The notes: generated from the letters alone by a model not told the origin. Shown: positions 22,456 through 35,424, numbered from the stretch's first letter. The stretch: DNA of 64,000 nucleotides from Castanea sativa (GCF_040712315.1 NC_134024.1:30929158-30993157), one strand, 5' to 3'. Translations and numbers: made by a program.

Positions 22456-22842
22456 GAAAACGGGTTTGCAAGAAGTAAGGCTTGCCATAGTTACAGTCTT
22501 TTTTTTTTTTAGTGTTCCATCTCTTGTCATCTTTTAAATCTTGGGTTTGTGGACTTATTTGTGCTTTTTGATTTTTGTAGTTTTGGATTGTGGTTTGTGT
22601 TTTGGGTTTTGATTTCTCTGTGTGTTCTTTGGTTTGATTTCTCATGGGTATGAGTTGGTTTTGATTTCTCTGTGTTCTTTGGGTTGATTTCTTGTGGGTA
22701 TGGGTTGGTTATGATTTCTCTGTTCTTTGGGTTGATTTCTCATGGGTACGGGCTGTTTTGCTTTCTCTGTTCTTTGGTTGATTTCTCATGGGTCTGGTTG
22801 GTTTTGATTTCTCTGTTCTTTGGTTGATTTCTCAAAGATTGC

Positions 22843-23345
22843 ATTAAGGTTTACCTGGGTATGATTTAGGTTTTGGGTATTAATTAATTTATTTTATATC
22901 ATTAATTTTGTTGGATTATGTTGATTTTAATTTTTTTTAGTTAATTTTTGGTTGATTATTATGTTCAGCTTGTAAGTATTAGTAGTTAAAAGGCATGTTT
23001 GGGTTCTCTATTTTTCTGTTTGGCTAGGGAGAAATTGTGGGAAAATTTTAAAGTTGGTACCTTTTAATATTTTTTTTTTGGGGGGGCTTTGAGATAGTAT
23101 TCTCAATAGACTCAACAAGGATATGATGGTAAATAACAAAATATTTATTTGAGTTTCTGTTAAATAGTTATGTTGGGGTTAATAACAGTCTTTTGAACTG
23201 AGGTTCTTTGAAGATCAGCTGGGTTTCTTTAGAATCTTGAAATCTGAGTATTGCCTGAGTGAGTCATAAAGAGTTTGTAAATGCAATGTCTGGTTATGAA
23301 TATTGAATATGACATCCTCGTTCTTTGCAATATTTTGTTTAATGG
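22843..23345 (+). repeat. Module delta, copy 1
   Basis: Marked by AGATTGCATTAAGGTTTACC, GTTGGATTATGTTGATTTTA, GCATTAGTAGTTAAAAGGCA, GATAGTATTCTCAATAGA and TTTGAACTGAGGTTCTTTGA. Other copies are at 34078, 43064 and 46997, with partial ones at 20405 and 28920. No coding content. Confidence 0.85.
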
Positions 23346-23400
23346 TTATCTGGCGATGTGTACTTTATCTATCGGTGGATCTTATGAATTTTTTTTTTGG

Positions 23401-23582
23401 TGTGTGGCTAAGACGAGTGTCCAGGGCTGTTTGTGCACCTGACTAGGTGTGTGAGACAGGAGATTACACACACTTGGTAATTTTATAGGGAGAAATACCC
23501 TTGGTAGTAGCCCCAAAATGCTGGCTAGGAGACTTGAACCACCAGGAGGTTCTATTTATATGTATTTTGGTGTTTTCATACC
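23401..23582 (+). repeat. Module M3, copy 1
   Basis: Words GTGTCCAGGGCTGTTTGTGC, CTGACTAGGTGTGTGAGAC and AGAAATACCCTTGGTAGTAG identify this module of about 170 bp. It occurs five times, always followed by the same GGTTCTATTTATATGTATT. Confidence 0.88.
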
Positions 23583-23727
23583 AAATGTTTACTTTTTTGT
23601 TTGAAAGAACCTTTCCTGTAATTCATTGGAAACCCGTCTTTGGAGCCTACTACTAACCTTGATAGGTTCTTGGACTGTACCAAGCCTTTGGTCCCGGTAC
23701 AGCATTTCTCTTAGGTACATCTCTTAT

Positions 23728-25260
23728 TTTATCTTTCTTCTTTTGTGCTTTTCATTAGTTGTAGTTTTTGGAGCCTGTTACTAACACACATTTTTGGTTG
23801 GTGTTTCTATAAATTTCTACAGCTGTTGCTTTGGTTTCAACAATCTGCTTACCAAATAATTCATCCTTTTTTATGTATTCATCCTTTTTTTATTTTTTTA
23901 TTTAAATTTAGCTATTTTTCTTTCTTATGTCACATTCTTATTTATACATAAATGTTTTGTATTCTATTTCTAGTGCGACTATTGCCTGCCTAATTTTATA
24001 GATCCATTCTGTTTAGAGCTTTCACCGGCCTTCTCTCTGACATTCCAACTGGCTGTGCTACATTCTGTGATTATCATGATGCTGTAGCTTCTCAATCTTA
24101 TTTGTGAATTTGGACAGTTTGAGTAGTTTTTATTATTTAGGTTACTATCTCAGAAGTCATTCCTACTTCTGTTTTCTTTTACTCAAATTTTGTTTGGATT
24201 GTTACAACTTATGTACTTAATACTTTTTATTTCATCTATGTCCAGGTTCCCAAGTCTTGGTTGGGAGACCATTGAAATGCTTATCATTCTTTGGTTTTGA
24301 TTTCTGGAAATTGTTAACAGAGAAATACTGTCTTCTTAATTGCATGGTAGCATTAAGTACATGGACGATGTGTACAATAAGATCTACATGGATGGGTTAC
24401 ACATTTTAATAGATCATGATGGTATTGTTTTCATTAAAGTAAAATTGGTTACACATTTTAATAGAGCAATTTGGGTGTATTGTACCCTGATTTAGTTGTA
24501 ATCTCACAATGAAACTCCATGCAAAGTGAGACAACAAATATGAGCCCTCCTTCAATTTTTGTTTTGTGCATGGGTTTAGATTTTGTTGTTTCGTATTTTG
24601 TATGCAAAAAATGGCATGAATAAGGGATTTTTTTTTACTGTAATTTACAAATTTTAAAATGCAAATTAATTTGATCTCAATCATATATAAAATTTTTGTT
24701 TATGGTCTGTTTGTGTATTTGGTAGTTATTCTGGACTTTAGTTATCTCTTGGTTTTTGACTGTCGCAAATGCAAATATACACAACTTCACATCTTTTTCT
24801 CCAAATCTGCATGCACCCTGCAGTCCAAGGTACAGATTTTACTTCTTTTTTGTGATTGTATTTAATTTTATAGGTTTATTCAATTTAAGTTTATTGGATT
24901 TTTGCACATGTTATTTTAGCTTCACTTTGTGATTGTGTCAGTTACTTTAGCTTCATTATATTATTTCTACATATCCAAATTATGTGTGTTTGCTTTTTGT
25001 TTCCATTTCTATTTATTTTTTATTTTTCATTTTGAGTTTTATGTGGTAGTGAATGTCCTATTTGGAATGACAGCATATGGGCATCTTATTACTTAGTATG
25101 GGCTTTTACATCTTCTCTTTGGTCTTCTTGAATCTTTGGTGTCCTTAACCTTCAATTTCCTTCTATTTTTCGTATCTATGTTCCAGCATCAGTCCTGAAC
25201 AATCAAGCATCCAACCTACAACAATCCAAGACTTTGTCATCCTCTCTCTTCTCCACTAAT
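23728..25260 (+). repeat. Module B, copy 1
   Basis: Begins TTCATTAGTTGTAGTTTTTG and includes TTTGGTTGGTGTTTCTATAA, TAGATCCATTCTGTTTAGAG, GTTCCCAAGTCTTGG and the CCTGAACAATCAAGCATCCA segment near 25193. Other copies are at 35895-37200, 48773-49735 and 51055-51980. Parts of its 3' half recur at 57.0-57.7 kb. Confidence 0.8.
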
Positions 25261-25429
25261 CGATTACACATGTATCATTCATAGTACTTCAATAAATATT
25301 ACTCTGAGTTTGTGAATGGGTTTCTGTCTAATGATATCATTTATGGGTTTCGGTATGAGATTGGGAGATGGGAGGCTGAGTAGTAGATGATGAAAGCGGA
25401 ATTAGTTGTGGTTTTGGTATTCTTTTCTC

Positions 25430-25990
25430 TCTGCAAATTTCTAATTTGATTTTTGATTCATCCCTACAAAATTTCAGCCCTGAATTCGTCCATCACAGCT
25501 GCTCAAGGCATTGGGTCATGGAAACTTCAGGTTTGCTCAATTTTTAACCTGAAACACAAGATTCACATTACATTTGATATGTTTATTTGCTCAGAACCAT
25601 CGTGGTTTTGATTTCTGTTGAATAGCAAGCATTATGGTTTTCAACTTCCTTAACAGCTACCTTTGTGCTTTAATTTTAAAAGACTGGATCATGATTACTC
25701 TGTTCTGCACATGCTTGTTTCATTGGTGGATATGGAGTTGAAGATTCTTTGTAAGTGATTTAATTTCTTTCATATCCACTATTGGCTGAAATTTTCTGAT
25801 CATGCACTTTGTTTTATATAATTTTTGCGTGTTGTTAGTTTTCAGGCACCAACAGTACAATCTCCCCATAAAAAAAAATGGGACTGGATGTTTTTGGTTG
25901 CCCACTTCAAGAGGTAGAGTTTTGTATAATTGGAAAAGAAGTGTTGACAACTTTTCGTAAGGAATTAAAAATTTTCCTTCAATAGTATAT
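25430..25990 (+). repeat. Module C, copy 1
   Basis: Marked by AATTTCAGCCCTGAATTCGT, CAAGGCATTGGGTCATGGAA, GACTGGATCATGATTACTCT and CTTCAAGAGGTAGAGTTTTG. Copies are at 31090, 38050 and 57840. One frame across the segment reads like a short exon after TTTCAG, but stops differ between copies. Confidence 0.8.
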
Positions 25991-25999
25991 ATTTTCCTG

Positions 26000-26534
26000 G
26001 TAAAAAAAGAAGAAGATGTGTGAGCATGAAGTAATGGCTATGAACTTTCCTAAATCAAAGAGAAACTTATTAATTTAATTAAGAGGATTTGGCAGTATTA
26101 TTATGCTGAAAACTTGATGTTGCATACAAAATCTCATAAGGCAAAATTCTATAAAGCATGGTCAAATTTTCAATTTTTACTATTTTTAAAATCAAACCCC
26201 CCCCCCCCCCCCCACACACACACAGAAGGAACGGTCTTACCGACTTTGCCACTGCCGGACAAGTCTTTCTCTGAAACCGGTAAAGTTTTTAAATTTTGTT
26301 CTATAAACTTAACGGTTAGGTATGGTATTTCAATTAACTTGATTTAGATTTGGGGTTATGTTTGGTTGTTTTTTCTTATGAATGATTACCAGAAATTGAT
26401 GGGGTTTCGATAATTTCAATTATTGGGCGCATTGGTCTCCCATTTGTGTTTCAATAATTCATTCAAAACTCCTTGTCCTAACTATATCCTTTTGCGAGAA
26501 TATAACCAGGTGTGCTATTCATAATTCACCATTT

Positions 26535-26566
<32 letters not shown>

Positions 26567-26570
26567 GGTT
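26000..26570 (+). repeat. Module D, copy 1
   Basis: Starts near GTGAGCATGAAGTAATGGC and includes GACTTTGCCACTGCC, TTTTGCGAGAATATAACCAG and a closing CT microsatellite. Copies are at 31680-32255 and 38630-39170, with a partial one at 30680-31090. A run of 17 C (26197-26213) followed by CA repeats is private to this copy. Confidence 0.8.
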
Positions 26571-26639
26571 GTGGAATTTTTTCATTTGTGGTTGAGATTT
26601 TCTTTCCTAATCTTCTTTTTCTGTTCTTTTTAGAATTGG

Positions 26640-27360
26640 TTTTCGATGAATTTGATCATAACAAAATAGTCACCCATCATAAATATATGATGAATGGCCC
26701 TTGGTGTATCAGTGGGACCAATTTGATCATAACAAAACAGTCACCCATCATAAATATATGATGAATGACCCTTGGTGTAAATTATAATAAATTTGCTTGA
26801 ATGGATTTCCAAAAATTTCTTTTTAGATGTTTTTAAGTTTGAATTAAAAGTTCTTATGCTTGATGCAAAGTATTTTGCTCTATCATGTATTGCTTCAAGT
26901 TTACTGCCTGATATTTGTAATTATCATAGGGAGCAAAACATGATCTCCACTCCTTGATTTTTCCAGGCACATATCTCATTTTAAATGAATCATAATAAAT
27001 GAAATCATGTTTTCTTTTCCTTCTCTGTGATTCTTCCCGGAGTACTTTGTTGCCAATATTAAAACCATACAAAGAGATTATGTTTTTATTTCCGAGTTCC
27101 TTTATTATTGTTTATGTTAGCAGGTATTATGTGAAGCATATCAAATTTTAAGTGATCCACTGCGAAGAGATGCTTATCATTGAGATGGAAAAAATTACAT
27201 ATCTCGGTACGTTTTTGTGCTTGCACTTGTGGAAATATTGTGAGTTTTCACATGCTCATATTAGTGCTCCTTTGTGTTTCATATGTCTACTATATTGAAG
27301 AACAATTAGGATTCTACTATCAGAACAATATTTGAATTTCAATTCCATTTTCTCAAATAT
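26640..27360 (+). repeat. Module E, copy 1 (contains J-domain exon)
   Basis: It opens with two tandem copies of a segment of about 72 bp (TTTGATCATAACAAAA, CATCATAAATATATGATGAA) and continues through the J-domain exon. It matches 62025-62690 collinearly. The second copy is cut at its left edge by the LINE fragment. Confidence 0.85.
27124..27206 (+). pseudogene. J-domain (DnaJ) C-terminal exon, copy 1
   Basis: After the acceptor GCAG the frame reads VLCEAYQILSDPLRRDAYH, a clear match to helix III-IV of the J-domain of DnaJ co-chaperones (canonical GEAYQVLSDP..R..YD). A TGA stop follows, where the family usually has Arg, and the reading then continues DGKNYIS to a donor GTACGT. No HPD-bearing exon is seen upstream within reach. 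It is a broken exon of a plant DnaJ gene, or of a gene that acquired a J-domain. Confidence 0.75.
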
Positions 27361-27518
27361 ATTGTTTAGTTTAATTTCTTTCCTTCGCTCACATGTTTCA
27401 TTGGATATGTCTTTGACCAAATTTTCTGATACCTCATTTATAGATATTAATTTTCATCAGTATCAGCATTTTTAGATGTTTTCATACTTGATTTCTATGT
27501 CATTTCCCTTGCTAACAG

Positions 27519-27704
27519 AATATTTACTTGCTAATCCCAACTCCAATCCAATATCGTCTTTACAAGCTTGGCTCGGAAAATTGTTAATGTTAAATGAAGT
27601 TAGATAGATGACCTGAAAATATTTTGTACAAACCCAAGCGCCAATTTATACAAATGATCATGGATAAAGTTCTATCAATCTGGACAAACCCTACCCATGG
27701 GTGA
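27519..27704 (+). repeat. Module H, copy 1
   Basis: Contains CTTGCTAATCCCAACTCCAA, GCGCCAATTTAT and CAATCTGGACAAACCCTACC. Copies at 54490-54670, 55312-55497 and 56166-56350 form part of the array of about 815-bp units. Confidence 0.85.
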
Positions 27705-27805
27705 ATATGTTTCATCAGATCTCATATCTCCCTACCCTTTATGTATACTATGATTCCAAGGCTTTTTTGTTCTGCTTCTAAAATTGCCGTTTATGTACAT
27801 TGCAG

Positions 27806-27847
27806 CTGGAGGAAGGCGTTCTTGATGCAGCCCAAGGTTTTCCTCAG
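27806..27847 (+). other. 14-codon exon, copy 1
   Basis: Bounded by TTGCAG and a GTAAAA donor, it reads LEEGVLDAAQGFPQ. The copy at 56457-56497 differs by a one-base indel and reads DEEVVLEAALGFPQ using the last base of the acceptor. Flanks on both sides are homologous too. I do not recognise the protein. Confidence 0.45.
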
Positions 27848-28859
27848 GTAAAATCTCACGCTGTGTCCCAGCTCCTTTATTGTTTTTGAAAATGTGTGAT
27901 GTTGTAGAGTAAGATTTAAGTTTTGGATTTGTTGCTTTTGATTTATGATGTTTCCTTGCGTAAACAGTTGGAGTTTGTGTAATTAGCAGGAAAGCTGTTT
28001 AGTTACTTGAAAGTGGTTAAGAGGAAAGGTGTTATAGATCTGAATTTCGAACTTCTTAGATTGTAAAGCATGATTTTTTTGGAGTTGAGGTTTGCTTAGG
28101 TTTCCACTATCTCATAAATGCACTTTTCTACTTTATTTCACTACTAAATTTGGTCATCTTGGTTGCTTCCTCTGTTCCAAACTTGTGCTATAATTTGGTT
28201 GGTGGTTTTGGTATGTGGCCCTATTTATAGGTTCCAGAAGTTAATATTTGCTATGTTGATAAAACGTCTTGAAATTTAGTAATTTTGTTGTTAATTGCTT
28301 GTTTAGAGATGTAATTGTTCTTCACTCTTTAGGATTTTTTGTTTGTTCTGGTTTTGTGTTGAGTTGTAATTTTGTTTTTGTATGCTTCTGTTATGTGTCT
28401 TTACGGTTTTGCTCTCTGGAAGTTTTGTTGGGTAAGTGTCTGACCTATGTTTATATTAAACATGTTGGTGAGATCTTGATTATTTACATTTAAATAGTTT
28501 TGTTGGGTATGTTTTTGACTTGTGTTTATATCAAACATGTTGGTGAGGTTCTGCTTATTTACTTTTAAGTAACATTATTTTCGGTATAATTGGCCCTTGG
28601 TGGAAAGTCACAATAACATCTAAAGCTCTAATGCTGAAAAGAATGTATAGACTCCTAAAGTTGAATACTGGCTTGCCTTAAGAATTTGCTGTTGCAAATT
28701 AATTTTTTCATCTATGTTGGCTTTCAAAATTTTAATTTGTTCATCATATGGCTCTCCCTTATAAATTAAAATAATTCCTCTTGTTATATTTATTCTCTCT
28801 TTGTTCTAAACAGGCAAAAAAAGAAAAGAAAAGAAAAGAAAACTTCTCTCTATTGCTGT

Positions 28860-30608
28860 CTTTTCTCTTTTCTTTCTGTTGGGGTTAGGGTTTTTGATTT
28901 GATTCTCATCAGTTTTTTGTTTTGTTTTGTTGGATTATGTTGATTTTATTTTATTTTTTGTTTAGTTTATTTTTGGTGGGTTGTTATGTTCTGCTTGCAT
29001 GCATTAGTAGTTAATACAAGTTAGAAATTTTTTGTCTAGTGAGAAAATGTGGGAAAATTTTAATGTTTGGGTTCTCTTCTTCCCTGTTTGGCTAGTGAGA
29101 AAATGTGGGAGAATTTTAAACTTAGCAAGATATTAGAAAATAGAAATAAAAATGTTAAATGAAATACTGTAACTTACTCTCTTAACTTGCCTTGTCAGTG
29201 GTGTTTTGTGACTCGTTCCCTTTTCTCCCATTATTTTACTCTTTGCACTACTAGTGCTACTTCAAACAAGAGCACGCACATTGCACATGCACACATGAAG
29301 ACACAATTCTATCATTCCTTTGAAAATTTATTTTCATGACTATTACATATGCAGAAAAACTTGGAAATTTTAAAGAACTTATAATTTGTATGATTTACTT
29401 GGTAGAAAAACAAGGATGTAAGTAATGAACCCTTAATCCCATATCCCTGAACCTCTCTCTGTGCTTTGTTTTAATGTGATGTGTATGTTTGACTTTATGG
29501 GCACTACTTTATGTTGTAACTGCATATTTGTGCTCAATGTTAATTAGTTGCAGAGTTCATAGAGAAAATTATTAAATAATAACATTTGAAAACTCTATTC
29601 TATACATATGATTAGTTGGATATTTGTAATGTTGTTGGTTCTCAGTGTTTCATGGTTTAGATAACCTCATAAATGATCCCTTTTACTTTCTCAAGTTTTG
29701 CTTTTTGTAATGTAAAATTTCACTCTATAAAGAATAAATAATAAGTGCATGCATCTCTTAAGTTAGAATTGATGATCATAATATTGAATGGTAATATAAA
29801 AATCAAATGGTGTGTTTTCAGTTTTCCTGTAATCTATAAAAATGAAATTAACCATAAATTATGGTAATAACTCCTATATTTTTACATGGCCATGCTTGTG
29901 GTAAAGCTGGTAACAGATTCACTTACTTATGTGAGAGAACATTGAAGTATTCAACTTAAATGGCCTAATTAAGCACACGTGAAATTATTTACAAAAAATA
30001 TAATAGTACAATTTATGACATGTTATACATGATATGCTTTTGGCAGCACTGGCAGCCTAAGCAACCAGTATAGCTTTAATAACATAGAATAGTCAATGAA
30101 TGTGAATGGTGTAGGTTAGAATTTTTATATTTGATTATAAAAATTCTGACCAAAAAGTAGCTATCTGAAATCCTATGCTGGAATGGGGAGGGGATGTGTG
30201 TGAGCATAAAAAGTAGAGATATTAAGCAAGTGGCAGGAAGGTGGTCAGATTTGGCTCCAAATTGAACTACCCATCTATTATGCTGGGGCTCCTAGTCCTT
30301 AATAATGTGATATGGTTTGCTTTCCTGATTTTTATAATTCTGTTCCTTATTGTTGATATTATGATAGTATTGTTTTTATTAAAGGAAAATGGGATTCACA
30401 TTTTAATAGAGCAATTCGGGTGTATTGTACCCTAATTTAGTTGTAATCTCACAAATGAAACTCCATGCAAAGTGAGACAACAAAAATGAGCCTTCATTCA
30501 ATTAAGGAGAGTAGGATCCTGTCTTTGACCATTTATAACATCTGCTTATGTATGAATGTAAATGATGTACCTGAGCAAATTTTTAACTGTTGTTTCTCCT
30601 CATTTTAG
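28860..30608 (+). repeat. Module alpha, copy 2
   Basis: Collinear with 20162-21991, but the segment corresponding to 20228-20480 is replaced and the upstream TATA region is absent. An AAAAG repeat (about 28814-28840) precedes it. It leads to a second exon beta. It also carries an extra insertion of about 200 bp near 29380-29620. Confidence 0.85.
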
Positions 30609-30680
30609 GTTGTGGACTTAAGCACTATTCATGGACCAAATTACTTTGTTATTTCTGCTAAAGCAAGGCAAAATTTTATC
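30609..30680 (+). other. Exon beta, copy 2 (truncated by recombination)
   Basis: Reads VVDLSTIHGPNYFVISAKAR then Q after the acceptor TTTTAG. After 30675 it switches abruptly into module D sequence (compare 26140-26180). The junction shows a non-allelic recombination between modules. Confidence 0.6.
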
Positions 30681-31089
30681 AAGCTTGGCCAAATTTTCAA
30701 TTTTTACTATTTTAAAAAACAAACCCACACACGCACATATATAAGCAATGGTCTTACAGACTTTGCCACTGCCAGTCAAAAGTCTTTCCCTGAAAGCATT
30801 ACTGGTTAAGTTTTTAAATTTTGTTTTATAAACTTACCGGTTAGGTATGGTATTTCAATTAACTTGATATAGATTTAGGGTTACATTTGGTTGTTTTAGC
30901 TTATGAATGATTAGCAGAAATTTGTGGGGTTTTGATAATTTCAATTATTGGGCGCATTGCTCTCACATTTGTATTTCAATAATTCAATCAAGACTCCTTT
31001 TCCTAACCGTATCCTTTTGCGAGAATATAACCAAGTGTGCCATTCATTAATCACCATCTGTTGATTCTCTCTCTCTCTCTCTTTTTAGG

Positions 31090-32255
31090 TTAAGGTATTC
31101 TTTTCTCTCTGCAAATTTCTAATTTGATTTTTGATTCATCCCTACAAAATTTCAGGCCTGAATTCATCCATCATAGCTGCTTAAGGGCATTGGGACAGGG
31201 AAACTTAAGGTTTGCTCAATTTTTAGGCTTAAACACAAGATTCACAACCCAATTAATATGTTTATTTGCTTGGAACCAGTGGTTTTGATTTATGTCTAAT
31301 AGCACGCATAATGGTTTTCAACTTCCTTAACAGCAACCTTTGTGCTTTAATTTTGAAAGACTGGATCATGATTACTCTGTTCTGCACATGCTTGTTTCAT
31401 TGGTGGATATGGAGTTAAAGATTCTTTGTAAGTGATTTAATTTCTTTCATGTTCATTATACGCTGAAATTTTCTGATCATGCACTTTGTTTTATATAATT
31501 TTTGCCTGTTAGTTTTCAGGAACCAACAGTACAATGTCCCATAAAAAAATGGGACTGGATGTTTTTGGTTTCTCACTTCAAGAGGTAGAGTTTTGTATAA
31601 TTTGAAAAGAAGTGTTGATAACTTATTGTAAAGATATAAAAATATTCCTTCAATAGTATAAATCTTCCTGACCAAAAAAAAGTTGTGTGTGAGCATCAAG
31701 TAATGGCTATGAACTTTCAAAATCAAAGAGAAACTTATTAATTTAATTAAGAGGACTTGGCAGTATTATTATGCTGCAAAGTTGACGTTGCATACAGAAT
31801 CTCATGAGGTAAAATTCTATCAAGCATGAATAAATTTTCAATTTTTACTATTTTAGAAAACTAACCTACTCGCACAAGAACATATATATAAGGAACGGCC
31901 TTACAGACTTTGTCACCGCCAGACAAGTCTTCTTTGGAAAACATTACCGGTAAAGTTTTTAAATTTTGTTTTATAAACCTACAGGTTAGGAATGGTATTT
32001 CAATTAACTTGATTTAGATTTAGAGTTACGTTTGGCTGTTTTTTCTTATGAATGATTTGCAGAAATTGATGGGGTTTTGATAATTTCAATTATTGGGCGC
32101 CGTTCTCACATTTGTATTTCAATAATTCAATCAAAACTCCATTTCCTAACTGTATCCTTCTGCGAGAATATAACTGAGCGTGCTATTCATAAATCACCAT
32201 CTGTTGTTTCTCTCTCTCTCTCTCTCTCGCTCTCTCTCTCTCTCTTTTGAAGTTA
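31090..32255 (+). repeat. Modules C and D, copy 2
   Basis: C (31090-31690) and D (31690-32255) follow in the same order as at 25430-26570. D here ends in a CT/GCTC microsatellite at about 32208-32246. Confidence 0.8.
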
Positions 32256-32359
32256 AAGATTTTTTTCATTTGTGGTTGAGATTTTTCTTTCCTAATCTTC
32301 TTCTTCTTCTGTTCTGTTTTGAATTGGTTTTCTTTTGAGTATTTGTTTTAGTCTCCATA

Positions 32360-32580
32360 ATTATTGACAACTGTTTTTGTGTGATTGCATAATCTGGTGG
32401 ATCCTTCTCCGTTGCCAACATTTATGTTGAAGCAGTGTAAGAAATCAAAAGCAGAAATTATGTGGAGGTATTCCTTTGATATTGTATATGGAAGATGGAG
32501 CGAATCCATTTTTGGGTTGAAGTTCCTGCTTATTGTTGGAGCCAATGTCTTTAGGGAGTAAAGCAAGGTGGAGAAAAGGA
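32360..32580 (+). repeat. Module M6, copy 1 (exon-like)
   Basis: Carries one open frame reading LVDPSPLPTFMLKQCKKSK and AEIMWRYSFDIVYGRWSESI, which is also open in the copy at 39290-39500 with very few changes. No clear splice sites were fixed. The residue content looks protein-like, but I cannot name a family. Confidence 0.5.
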
Positions 32581-32696
32581 TTAAATTGCTTTTATCTGTA
32601 AAATATCTTTTTCTCTCGCAACTTGTGTGGTTTTGGTTATGTCAATTTCCCCCCAAATGTTTTTTTCCTTTCATGATTTTATCTGCAATTCAGGAG

Positions 32697-34060
32697 GAGT
32701 TTTCTAATCATGCAGAGAGATGATATGTTACTCAACTAGCAATGAAGTTCCACCATATATGGGGTAAGCTACCCTCCATTTGACTGTTTACACTATGCAC
32801 ATTTCACATTAAAACTTACACTTTCAAAATTGTTATTAGGATTTAAGTTCCATCCAGGTTGAGATTATGAGAGGATCAGGAAATGTGGATTTCTCTGATT
32901 ATTTTTGTGCTAGAAAAAATATAGTTTAGTTTAAAAGACTTGACAATGAATTGAATCGCTTAATTTAATGGTCAGACATTAGTAATACTTAAAAACCTTG
33001 GTTGAAGATAAATTCCTTCTCCCATGCTGTGCTAGAGATTATATCCCTATTATATTGTCCATCATTTTTTGAATTTCTTGATTGTATTGATCCCAACCAT
33101 CAAAATGAGGACGATGTCTTACTGTGGAAATACTAATCTTTCTTTCTCTCTCTCTCAGAAAACCAATTCATTTTATATCAATTCCTAGTTGAATGCGTAT
33201 TAATTTCATTTGAATGGTTTTCAAAATTTAAATTCTCATGATCTGTTAACTGTTCCCGATTTGAAATTTATAAGAAAAAATGACATTGTGGTTAGAATGA
33301 CTTATGTTCATTTCAGTTTGCCAACTGCCTTCATTAGAAAATTTGATTTCTTTGTGTAGTCGGTGTTTGCCCAATGTAAAGATCCTTAGAGTGGTGTTAA
33401 TATCAGGAATGTGACATTGTTTTTGTCCTATTTTGGTTTGCTAGAGTTCATTTGTGTTTGGAGTAATAAATTACTATTTCATAAGAAAAAATTGTAGTTC
33501 TTGTTTTTCCCTCTTTTATACCTGAGTTAAACTTTTAATGTGTTAACTTTTTTCCCAATTAAATACTGAAAATGGAAAGGTAGTGATAAGATTGTACAAA
33601 GAATGAAGGTGTGCAATATATTTTTCCCAGTGATTCATGCATTATGTCCTTAGACAATTTAGAAAGCCAGTAATTGCATCTCTAGTGATTCAAACATTCT
33701 CTGTTTATATTCTAGAAGTGACATAACTTTTGTTTTCATGGATTTCTAAAAGATAAGATTTTGTTATATATGCATTGATGGAACAAAGTTAACATTCTGC
33801 AACATTGCAGTGAGTTTCTCCAATTAGATTCCACTGTTGCAATTTAAATGATTTTTTATCTTATTAATTATTTTATGTTAATTAGTTGGTCATTATGTAC
33901 ATGTTGGAACTATCTCTTAATGGTTCATGGAGCTGTTCAAGTTTTGGCATGAAAAAGAGCTATGCTTAGTAGCTTTATTCTCAAGGCTGGGACTCAAGTA
34001 ATTTTCTCTTCAAGTATGTTGTTAATTTCAAGGTATGGCATATCGGTGGAAGCAAGTTGT
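32697..34060 (+). repeat. Module F, copy 1
   Basis: Opens with the 3' end of exon beta (ACTCAACTAGCAATGAAG, TTCCACCATATATGGG, donor GTAAGC). Markers are CATTTGACTGTTTACACTAT, TCTCCCATGCTGTGCTAGAG, AATGAGGACGATGTCTTACT and GTACATGTTGGAACTATC. Other copies: 39657-40304, 41657-43050 and 44829-46990. Confidence 0.85.
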
Positions 34061-34077
34061 TACTTCAATACTTCAAA

Positions 34078-35424
34078 AGATTGCATTAAGGTTTACCTGG
34101 ATATGATTTAGGTTGAGTATTAATTTATTTTTTATATTGAATTTTTTTATTTTATGTGTTTTTATTTTCGGAGTCAATTTCACATTTTTAATACTGTTTC
34201 CTTTGTGTAAGTTCATGTGGGTCTGCTTCAAATTCTGGAATTGAGGTCAACAATTGCATTAAGGTGTACCTGGGTATGATTTTGGTTTTGAGTATTAATT
34301 AATTAATTTTATATTGTAATTTTTGTTGGATTATGTTGATTTTAATATTTTTTTTTGTTTATTTTTGGTTGATTGTTATGTTTTGCTTGCATGCATTTGT
34401 AGTTATAAGGCATGTTTGGGTTCTTTATTTCCCTGTTTGGCTAGTGAGAAATTGTGGGAAAATTGTAAAGTTGGTACCTTTTAATATTGTATTTTTTTGG
34501 GGGGCTTTGATATAGTATTCTCAATAGAGTCAACAAGGATATGATGGTAAGTTAAGTTATGTTATGTTCGGGTTGATAACAGAGTTTTTTGAACTGAGGT
34601 TCTTTCAAGATCAGCTTGGTTTCAGAATCTGGAATATGAGTGTTGCTTGAGTGAGTCGTAAAGAGTTCGTAAATGCAATGTCTGGTTATGAATATTGAAT
34701 ATGATATCCTCATTCTTTGCAATATTTTGTTTTATGGTTATCTAGCAAAATTTCTCTGGGCCGTTTACTAGGCTAAAAGGATAGGCAATGTGTCGATTTG
34801 CAACTAGTTAACACTTCTGTGCATTTGTCAATATGCAATCAATTAATGCTTGTGCTTGCAAGCGTGTGTGTTTGTGCACGTTTGTTACTTCTACTGCACA
34901 GATGCTTGTTTAACATTTTAACTTACTGCATAAGTTGTGGCGAAGAACCTGACTTCCCTGGCATGGTTCTTGATTGTATGATAACGGTCATGATTTTAAA
35001 CTTAGTCTTGATTCTTAACAAGTCAAACATCCAATTTAACTTGGTAAACTTATCAGATAGGCAGATACAGATTTAAAAAAATAAAAATCTATTCTTCATT
35101 ATATACTATAATTTTTCTTTGTAATATGTTGAGCTTATGTTGGTCTGCATTGTGTCATAGTTTCTAGCAAAGAGGAAGTGGGTTCTTTGTAATATGAACT
35201 CTTCTTTATTTGCTTCATGATATGTGTTGAAGTATTAGGGTGAGGTCTTCAAGTATTTGATTCTTCGTCTTTGTATAGGAGTTTCTTTAAGAGGACATGG
35301 AAGGAAATATGGATCTGTTTTTGTTGATGGAATATTTCCAGTACTGAGTCCCATTGCTCAGCAAATTATGGACTTTTCCCTGAGCGACCTCGATCATTGG
35401 GGCTTATGTGTATTGTTACTTCAG
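34078..35424 (+). repeat. Modules delta and G with exon epsilon, copy 1
   Basis: Delta (34078-34740) is followed by G (34780-35278; words TGCTTGTGCTTGCAAGCGTG and TAAGTTGTGGCGAAGAACCT), then by exon epsilon. The delta part holds an internal partial duplication: a GCATTAAGG(T/TG)TTACC-type start occurs at both 34083 and 34256. Confidence 0.8.
35279..35424 (+). other. Exon epsilon, copy 1 (open)
   Basis: Acceptor TATAG and donor GTTTGG bound a 146-bp exon. It reads VSLRGHGRKYGSVFVDGIF, then PVLSPIAQQIMDFSLSDLDHW and GLCVLLLQ, open throughout. The other two copies (44303-44449 and 50475-50620) carry stops. I do not recognise the protein. This is the only copy that could still be coding. Confidence 0.5.

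Noticed and set aside
23401..23582. Module M3 as a tRNA-derived SINE (GGTTCAAGTCTCC on the minus strand resembles a B box)
   Set aside because: No A box at the right distance, no poly-A or target duplications, and every copy is embedded in the same wider module order.
26854..27072. Minus-strand ORF also open in the copy at 62243-62440
   Set aside because: Conserved only because the DNA is duplicated. Differences include many non-conservative changes, and it overlaps the intron before the J-domain exon.
35279..35424. Naming the parent gene of the exon mosaic
   Set aside because: Several DNA-repair and chaperone families were considered for exons beta and epsilon, but no motif matched well enough to name one.
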